Positions 59,115 to 64,000 of a stretch of 64,000 bases of DNA are shown here, in pieces. Under the pieces are notes generated by a model, which did not search any database, had not been told where the DNA came from, and saw only the letters and a list, made by a program, of their open reading frames with translations. The translations under genes were made by a program, and so were the position numbers. Numbering within the stretch: the stretch's first letter is position 1; every line of letters begins with the position of its first letter. The DNA is taken from NCBI RefSeq assembly GCF_010723575.1, contig NZ_BLKZ01000001.1:3224001-3288000 (forward strand). Direction: 5' to 3'. The stretch is from Mycobacterium bourgelatii. GTDB lineage: Bacteria; Actinomycetota; Actinomycetes; Mycobacteriales; Mycobacteriaceae.

Positions 59115-59405
59115 GTGACTTCGGCGCGACGGTGGCGCGGGACGCTGTTATTCATGACGGCGCTGGCGGTTGCCCCCGCATTGGTGGCGGCCCTGTGCAT
59201 CGGCTACCACTTCGGCCGCCGCGCGGACGCCAAGACCCTTACCTGGAAACAGCGGACCAGTCGGATAGCGCTCGGTAGACGCGCGATCGCTTTGGGCGCC
59301 CTGCTGCTAGCCCGTCGCCTTCAGCACGGCTTCCTAAAGCAGCACACCCTCGCGGCCGCAAGCCGCAAGCAGCTTGGGTCGGTGGCCCGACAGCTACTCC
59401 GCTGA
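59115..59405 (+). CDS. Small basic membrane protein
   Basis: A 96-residue frame from GTG. One hydrophobic helix (LLFMTALAVAPALVAALCIGY) is followed by a strongly basic part (GRRADAKTLTWKQRTSRIALGRRAIALGALLLARRLQHGFLKQH). The TWKQRTSRIALGR pattern resembles short mycobacterial proteins found near PE/PPE genes, by memory only. ATG at 59154 would leave 83 residues. Function unknown. Confidence 0.5.
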   Translation: MTSARRWRGTLLFMTALAVAPALVAALCIGYHFGRRADAKTLTWKQRTSRIALGRRAIALGALLLARRLQHGFLKQHTLAAASRKQLGSVARQLLR

Positions 59406-59427
59406 ACCGGTCGCCCGGTTAGCCGGC

Positions 59428-60156
59428 TTACAGCTTGCTCGCGACGAAGTCGGCGGCCTGGTTCGCCATCCCGTCCTTGACGTACGCATTGGCCAGGTGC
59501 TGCGGCCAGTTCTGCTCCCAGGTGTTCGGGTCGGCCGGGTTACAGACCGGGTCGGCCCCGTGACACAGCTCGATGGTCCGGTCGTTGTAGATGGGATTGA
59601 AGTTGGTGATCGGACCCACCCACTGGCTGCCATTGCCGAACAGGGCGACGGCCGCGATGTGCTGGTCAATCCCCCCGGGGAGCGGGCTGTCGAACTTAAA
59701 GACATTCATCGGGACCGCCAGCACCACATCGGTCACCGCCGCGCCGAGCGAGTAGCCGCCAAGCACCAACCGAGTGTTTGGGCAGTTGGCGGCCACGCTC
59801 TGAATGTGGTGGCTCATGTCGTTGGCGCCGATGTCGATCTCCGTGTCGGCCGGGTACCGCACCGCGTATGTCGCCATGCTCTTGCCGCCGATCCGAGAGC
59901 GGAGCGCGTTGATGAAGGCATTGCCGAGGATTCCGGGTCCAGGTGATTCATACCGGCCGCGGGCGAAAACGACCTCCACGTCGGGGCAGTTCGCCGCTGC
60001 GGCGATTCCCACGCCCCCCGGCGTTCCGGGCGGCAGGACGGCGGCAGCCACCGAAAGCGACGCCGCGATAAACATCGCCGCGAGGACAACGATCGATTGA
60101 CGAGAAACGATGGCACGCACGGGATGATGGTAGCCACTCCTGGGCACTGTTGGCAT
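59428..60156 (-). CDS. Cutinase family protein (CulP-like)
   Basis: About 242 residues with an N-terminal signal/anchor (VRAIVSRQSIVVLAAMFIAASLSVAAA). The cutinase domain has CPDVEVVFARG, VRYPAD, CPNTRLVLGGYSLGAAVTDVV (Ser nucleophile), ELCHGADPVC (Asp) and HLANAYV (His). Four Cys can form the two conserved disulfides. Cutinase-like proteins hydrolyse lipids or esters at the cell surface. GYSLG replaces the usual GYSQG. ATG 60156 or GTG 60120 may be the start. M. tuberculosis Cfp21 (Rv1984c) is a relative. Confidence 0.9.
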   Translation of the reverse strand: MPTVPRSGYHHPVRAIVSRQSIVVLAAMFIAASLSVAAAVLPPGTPGGVGIAAAANCPDVEVVFARGRYESPGPGILGNAFINALRSRIGGKSMATYAVRYPADTEIDIGANDMSHHIQSVAANCPNTRLVLGGYSLGAAVTDVVLAVPMNVFKFDSPLPGGIDQHIAAVALFGNGSQWVGPITNFNPIYNDRTIELCHGADPVCNPADPNTWEQNWPQHLANAYVKDGMANQAADFVASKL

Positions 60157-60240
60157 GCTTCTACCGCCTTTCACTCAGCCGTAACCACCCGCTGCGGCAA
60201 GACTGCTCATCTCGTTCGGTCGGCGAGGGATCATGGCCAT

Positions 60241-61089
60241 ATGGCCGACGAGGAACTCGACGCCTTATACGTGGTACCACCAGAAGCTTTTACTGCCGAA
60301 CGCACCAGGTTGGCCAAGGCCGCCAAGTCCCGCGGTGATGCCGACGCCGCCAAGCGCATCTCCGCTGCGCGCAAGCCGACGACGGTGGCTTGGACGGCCA
60401 ACTTGCTGGCGCTTCGGCACCCCGACGCGGTCCAGCGCCTGGCCGCCCTTGGTGACCGACTGCAGCAGGCGCACACCGAGATGGACGGCGCCAAGATCCG
60501 CGAGTTGTCCGCCAAGCAACGGGCCCTCATCGAAGAACTCTCGAAGGACGCGTTCAAACTGGCTTCCGAGTCGGGAAACGTGAAGACGCCGTCAGCGACG
60601 CTGCGCGACGACCTGACCGGCACGCTGCAGGCCGCAATCGCTGATGCCGAGGTCAGGGGGCGGTTGGGTCGACTGACCAAAGCTGAGCAGTGGTCCGGCT
60701 TCGGTGGCTTCGGCGAGGCGGCCCCAGCGCCGTCCCGGAAGGAGTCCCGCAAGGAGAAGCCGAAACCGTCGGCATCCGCGCGGGATGACAGCAAGCGCGC
60801 AGACAGCAAGGACGACAAGGCGCGCCAGAAGGCGCAGGAGCAGGAGAAACTGCAGGCTGCCGTCGCCGAGGCAGAGCAGGTCAAGACGAAAGCCGACGCC
60901 AAGGTGTCCGAGCTGCAATCCGAACGAGATGCGGCTCGGCAACGCCGCGACGATGCTGCGGCTACGCTGCGGGAGGCCGAACGCGCTCTCGACAGCGCCG
61001 AGGCTCGATATGAAAAGGCGATGAAAGCCAGCGACGCCGCGAAGGAGTCGGTCAGCGCCGCCAAGGCGCGATTGAATCGACTGCACTAG
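60241..61089 (+). CDS. Coiled-coil hypothetical protein
   Basis: A 282-residue, highly charged protein. The first 150 residues are helical with ISAARKPTTVAWTANLLALRHPDAVQRLAALGDRLQQAH. About 155-185 is a Lys/Ser linker (APSRKESRKEKPKPSASARDD), and the rest a long coiled coil (QEQEKLQAAVAEAEQVKTKADAKVSELQSERDAARQRRD) to the end. No signal or membrane segment. Possibly a structural or nucleoid-linked protein; family unknown to me. Divergent from the cutinase gene. Confidence 0.85.
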   Translation: MADEELDALYVVPPEAFTAERTRLAKAAKSRGDADAAKRISAARKPTTVAWTANLLALRHPDAVQRLAALGDRLQQAHTEMDGAKIRELSAKQRALIEELSKDAFKLASESGNVKTPSATLRDDLTGTLQAAIADAEVRGRLGRLTKAEQWSGFGGFGEAAPAPSRKESRKEKPKPSASARDDSKRADSKDDKARQKAQEQEKLQAAVAEAEQVKTKADAKVSELQSERDAARQRRDDAAATLREAERALDSAEARYEKAMKASDAAKESVSAAKARLNRLH

Positions 61090-61155
61090 TGCACAGGCTG
61101 CCAGCGGCGTGGGAGCATTATTCGCCGAACGACCTCGGAAGGGCACCACAACACC

Positions 61156-62022
61156 ATGGCCGAAGATCTGACGCCGCACTTCGACGACGTGCAGGCGCAC
61201 TACGACCTGTCCGACGACTTCTTCCGGCTGTTTCTGGACCCGACCCAGACTTACAGCTGCGCGTACTTCGAGCGCGACGACATGACCCTGGAAGAAGCTC
61301 AGCTCGCCAAGATCGACCTGTCGCTGGGCAAGCTGGGCCTGGAGCCCGGGATGACCTTGCTTGATATCGGTTGCGGCTGGGGCGCCACCCTGCGCCGGGC
61401 CATCGAGAAGTACGACGTCAACGTCGTCGGCCTGACGCTGAGCAAGAACCAGGCCGCGCACGTACAGCGGAAGTTCGACGAGATGGACACCTCTCGGACC
61501 AGGCGGGTGCTGCTCAACGGCTGGGAACAGTTCACCGAGCCCGTCGACCGCATCGTGTCGATCGGCGCCTTCGAACACTTCGGCCACGACCGGCACGCCG
61601 ACTTCTTCAAGCGCGCCGCCGAGATACTGCCCGACGACGGCGTGATGATGCTGCACACGATCACCGGTTACTCGCGACAGCAGATGACCGACCTGGGCTT
61701 GCCGCTGTCCATGCGGATCCTGCGGTTCTTCCACTTCATCAAGACCGAGATCTTCCCGGGCGGTGCGCCGCCGCTCATCGAGATGGTGGAGGAGCACTCC
61801 AGCGCCGCGGGCTTCACGCTGACCCTCAACCAGTCGCTGCGGCCGCACTACGCCAGGACGCTCGACCTGTGGGCACAGGCGCTGGAGGCTCACAAGGAGC
61901 AGGCCATCGAGATTCAGTCCGAAGAGGTCTACGACCGCTACATGCACTACCTGACCGGTTGCGCCAACCTGTTCCGCGACGGCTACATCGACGTCAACCA
62001 GTTCACGCTGGTCAAGCAGTAG
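61156..62022 (+). CDS. Mycolic acid cyclopropane synthase family methyltransferase (CmaA1/PcaA-like)
   Basis: A 288-residue SAM-dependent methyltransferase: LTPHFDDVQAHYDLSDDFF start, PTQTYSCAYFERDDMTLEEAQ, SAM motif LLDIGCGWGATLRRA, GLTLSKNQAAHVQ, and IGAFEHFGHDRHADFF with the Glu-His active-site region. It ends YMHYLTGCANLFRDGYIDVNQFTL. Similarity by eye is highest to CmaA1 and PcaA. It adds a methylene bridge to a mycolate double bond or makes a related modification. The middle (TGYSRQQMTDLGLPLSMRILRFFHFIKTEIFPGG) differs from each known paralogue, so specificity is open. Confidence 0.93.
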   Translation: MAEDLTPHFDDVQAHYDLSDDFFRLFLDPTQTYSCAYFERDDMTLEEAQLAKIDLSLGKLGLEPGMTLLDIGCGWGATLRRAIEKYDVNVVGLTLSKNQAAHVQRKFDEMDTSRTRRVLLNGWEQFTEPVDRIVSIGAFEHFGHDRHADFFKRAAEILPDDGVMMLHTITGYSRQQMTDLGLPLSMRILRFFHFIKTEIFPGGAPPLIEMVEEHSSAAGFTLTLNQSLRPHYARTLDLWAQALEAHKEQAIEIQSEEVYDRYMHYLTGCANLFRDGYIDVNQFTLVKQ

Positions 62023-62862
62023 CTACAGAATCGGCCTGCCGCCGGTGACGGCGACCCGGGCCCCGGAGATGTAGCTCGCGTCGTCGGAGGCCAACAGCAC
62101 GTAGACCGCGGCCAACTCCGCCGGCTGACCGGCACGCCCCAGCGGCACGTTGTCGCCGAACGCCTTCACCTTCTCCGGCGACATGGTCGCGGGAATCAGC
62201 GGCGTCCACACCGGGCCCGGCGCCACGCTGTTGACCCGAATGCCTTGCGGCCCAAGAAGTTGGGCCAGACTGGCCGAGAAGTTGGCTATCGCCGCCTTGG
62301 TGGCGGCATATGGGGCCAGGGTGGGGTTGGGCGAGTCGGAATTCACCGACGAACTGCCGATGATCGACGCACCGGCCTTCATGTGCGGCAGCGCCGCCTT
62401 GGCCAGATAGAAATAGGCTCCCACGTTGAGTTTGAACGTGTAGTCCCATTCCTCGTCGGAGATTTCCTCGAGCGTCTCGTGCATCATCTGGTAGGCCGCG
62501 TTGTTGACCAGGACGTCGATCTGACCGAACTCCGACACCGCGCGATCGACAACGGCACGACAATGGTCCGGGTCGGAAAGGTCGCCTTTGACCAGCACGC
62601 ACTTGCGCCCGGCGTCCTCCACATATCGTGCGACGGCTTGGGCGTCCTCGTCCTCGTTCAGATAGGAGATCAGCACGTCGGCGCCTTCTCGCGCGTAGGC
62701 GATTGCGACGGCGCGGCCAATGCCGCTGTCACCGCCGGTGATAACGGCGCTCTTACCGACCAGTTTTCCCGAACCGACGTAGCTCTGCTCGCCGCAATCC
62801 GGGACCGGATCCATGCGGGCCTGAATGCCCGGGACGGCCTGTTGCTGCTCGGGAAATCCCAT
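62023..62862 (-). CDS. SDR family oxidoreductase (YghA-like)
   Basis: A 279-residue SDR of the YghA/general-stress type: N-terminal MGFPEQQQAVPGIQARMDPVPDCGEQSYVGSGKL extension, then AVITGGDSGIGRAVAIAYAREGADVLISY, VNNAAYQM, SSSVNSD and YAATK. ATG 62862 has AGGAAGC upstream; a GTG at 62904 lacks one. This group is often induced by oxidative or osmotic stress, in keeping with the neighbouring katG (inference). It abuts the methyltransferase stop with no gap. Confidence 0.9.
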   Translation of the reverse strand: MGFPEQQQAVPGIQARMDPVPDCGEQSYVGSGKLVGKSAVITGGDSGIGRAVAIAYAREGADVLISYLNEDEDAQAVARYVEDAGRKCVLVKGDLSDPDHCRAVVDRAVSEFGQIDVLVNNAAYQMMHETLEEISDEEWDYTFKLNVGAYFYLAKAALPHMKAGASIIGSSSVNSDSPNPTLAPYAATKAAIANFSASLAQLLGPQGIRVNSVAPGPVWTPLIPATMSPEKVKAFGDNVPLGRAGQPAELAAVYVLLASDDASYISGARVAVTGGRPIL

Positions 62863-62968
62863 GCGCTGCTTCCTATCTGTTACGGCTGCCACGTCGGTTG
62901 TCACCGGGAGGGGTAGCCGGTGCGGGCTCGGATAAACCCGACGACGTGCGCAAACCAGACACAGACGA

Positions 62969-63001
62969 CGACACCCCGCGGGGCTGGCCCGCGGGGTGTC
63001 G
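62969..63001 (-). terminator. Hairpin terminator after katG, 14-bp stem
   Basis: CGACACCCCGCGGG, loop GCTGG, then the exact complement, 25 bases after the katG stop. Perfect, GC-rich, no U-tract. Confidence 0.8.
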
Positions 63002-63026
63002 ACCGAGCGATGGTTAGTTCAGATGG

Positions 63027-64000
63027 CTACTTCAGGTCGAACCGGTCGTTGTTCATGACCTTGACCCAGGCCGCGACGAAGTCCTCGACGAACTTGCCGC
63101 CGTTGTCGTCCTGCGCGTACACCTCGGCGAGGCCCCGCAGCACCGAATTCGAGCCGAACACAAGGTCATTGGCGGTAGCGGTCCACTTGCGCGTCCCGGT
63201 AGCCCGATCGAATCCCTCGTAGACGTTCTCCGCGGTCTCCGACGCCTTCCACTCCGTGTTCATATCGAGCAGGTTGACGAAGAAGTCGTTGGTCAACGCG
63301 CCGACCTTGTCGGTGAACACACCGTGCTTGCTGCCACCGTGATTGGCACCAAGGGCCCGCAGACCACCGACCAGGACCGTGAGCTCGGGAGCGGTCACGC
63401 CCAGGAGGTAAGCCCGCTCGATCAACAACTGTTCGAGCGGCGCCTTCTCGCCGGGTCGGACGTAGTTGCGGAACCCGTCGGCCCGCGGTTCGAGCACCGC
63501 GAACGACTCCACATCGGTGAGCTCCTGCGTGGTGTCGGTCCGTCCGGGCGCAAAATGCACCGAGATCTCGTAGCCGGCGTCCTTGGCCGCCTTCTCGACG
63601 GCGGCGGACCCGGCCAGCACGATCAGGTCGGCCAACGAGATCTTCTTTCCCCCGGAGGCGGACGCGTTGAAGTCGGCCTGGATCTTCTCCAAAACCGGCA
63701 GCACCTTGTCCAGCTCGGACGGCTCGTTGATCTCCCAGTTCCGCTGCGGTTCGAGACGCAACCGCGCCCCGTTGGCGCCGCCGCGCTTGTCGGTGTTGCG
63801 GTAACTGCCCGCAGACGACCACGCCGTCTTCACCAGCTGCTGAACCGTCAGACCGGACTCGAGCACCTTGGCCTTGAGGTCCGCGACGTCCTGCTCGTCG
63901 ACCAGCGGGTGATCCACGGGCGGAACGGGATCCTGCCAGAGCTGCGGCTCGGGAATCCAGGGGCCGAGGTAACGGGAGATCGGTCCCATGTCGCGGTGCA
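63027..64000 (-). CDS. katG: Catalase-peroxidase KatG, C-terminal part (5' end outside window)
   Basis: The visible 324 residues correspond to the KatG C-terminal half. RDMGPISRYLGPWIP leads in, then LWQDPVPPVDHPLVDEQDVADLKAKV and SGLTVQQLVKTAWSSAGSYRNTDKRGGANGARLRLEPQRNWEIN. VLAGSAAVEKAAKDAGYEISVHFAPGRTD and the end VKVMNNDRFDLK follow. The heme-binding Trp-Tyr-Met half lies outside the window. KatG removes peroxide and, in M. tuberculosis, activates isoniazid. The C-terminal domain lacks heme but is needed for fold. Ends before the strong hairpin. Confidence 0.97.
   Translation of the reverse strand, partial: HRDMGPISRYLGPWIPEPQLWQDPVPPVDHPLVDEQDVADLKAKVLESGLTVQQLVKTAWSSAGSYRNTDKRGGANGARLRLEPQRNWEINEPSELDKVLPVLEKIQADFNASASGGKKISLADLIVLAGSAAVEKAAKDAGYEISVHFAPGRTDTTQELTDVESFAVLEPRADGFRNYVRPGEKAPLEQLLIERAYLLGVTAPELTVLVGGLRALGANHGGSKHGVFTDKVGALTNDFFVNLLDMNTEWKASETAENVYEGFDRATGTRKWTATANDLVFGSNSVLRGLAEVYAQDDNGGKFVEDFVAAWVKVMNNDRFDLK

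Noticed and set aside
59097..59125. tRNA-like GGCGTAGCTCGCATG sequence
   Set aside because: No cloverleaf pairing, T-loop GTTCGA or acceptor stem follows.
62863..62904. GTG 62904 start for the SDR
   Set aside because: No ribosome site upstream, whereas ATG 62862 has AGGAAGC at correct spacing and a typical MGFPEQQQ start.

Overview
This is a high-GC mycobacterial chromosome segment, most likely from a slow-growing Mycobacterium related to the M. tuberculosis lineage. The support is direct. It carries PE and PPE genes (one with MPTR pentapeptide repeats), a mycolic-acid cyclopropane-synthase-type methyltransferase, a FadD acyl-AMP ligase, a cutinase, a complete mce operon, a 13E12-type HNH gene with a mycobacterial SOS box, and katG. 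From memory of M. tuberculosis H37Rv, gene order is largely collinear with the Rv1917c-Rv1941 and Rv1963c-Rv1979c blocks. No tRNA, rRNA, CRISPR array or intact insertion sequence was seen.

Layout. 1-764: 3' part of a PPE-MPTR gene, then an AT-rich gap with nested inverted repeats. 1.3-12.3 kb: Gly-rich lipoprotein, LLM flavoprotein, SRPBCC protein, a decayed junction (PGRS tail against a serine-hydrolase tail), LipD-like hydrolase, FadD31-like acyl-AMP ligase, DUF2071 protein, SDR, NTF2-like protein, and a DJ-1/GlxA pair. 12.4-23.5 kb: tpx, then two divergent catabolic operons, fadE18-fadE17-echA13 leftward and a rightward six-gene operon of LLM monooxygenase, three-domain reductase/oxygenase, ephB, flavin reductase, degenerate ribA1 and SDR. 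23.5-30.3 kb: SOS-regulated HNH gene, mce3R with a limonene-epoxide-hydrolase-like partner, a small secreted protein, and a GAF-LuxR regulator divergent from a P450/NTF2-like/ferredoxin operon. 30.5-41.6 kb: the mce3 transporter operon, yrbE3A to mce3F, plus two Mce-associated genes and two secreted proteins. 41.6-54.7 kb: mixed metabolism, including nitronate monooxygenase, epimerase, hydrolase, SDR-tautomerase pair, amino-acid permease, truncated methyltransferase, M48 peptidase, serpin-like protein and FAD/Rieske protein. 54.7-64 kb: GH16 glucanase, PE-PPE-PPE cluster, cutinase, coiled-coil protein, CmaA1/PcaA-like methyltransferase, SDR and the 3' half of katG.

How the genes may work together. 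Mce3R is known in M. tuberculosis to repress mce3 and the Rv1933c-1935c/Rv1936-1941 genes. Here an identical 13-bp element, CAGTACTAGCAAG, with similar flanks, lies upstream of both yrbE3A and the LLM-monooxygenase operon, 14 kb apart. This supports one regulon joining lipid import (mce3) to flavin-dependent oxygenation, epoxide hydrolysis and beta-oxidation. The P450/ferredoxin/NTF2-like block sits between mce3R and yrbE3A, where M. tuberculosis (as I recall) has none, and may extend that pathway.

Limits: all family calls come from reading motifs and from memory of reference proteins. No database search was run. Orthologue names rest on length, motif and order agreement.
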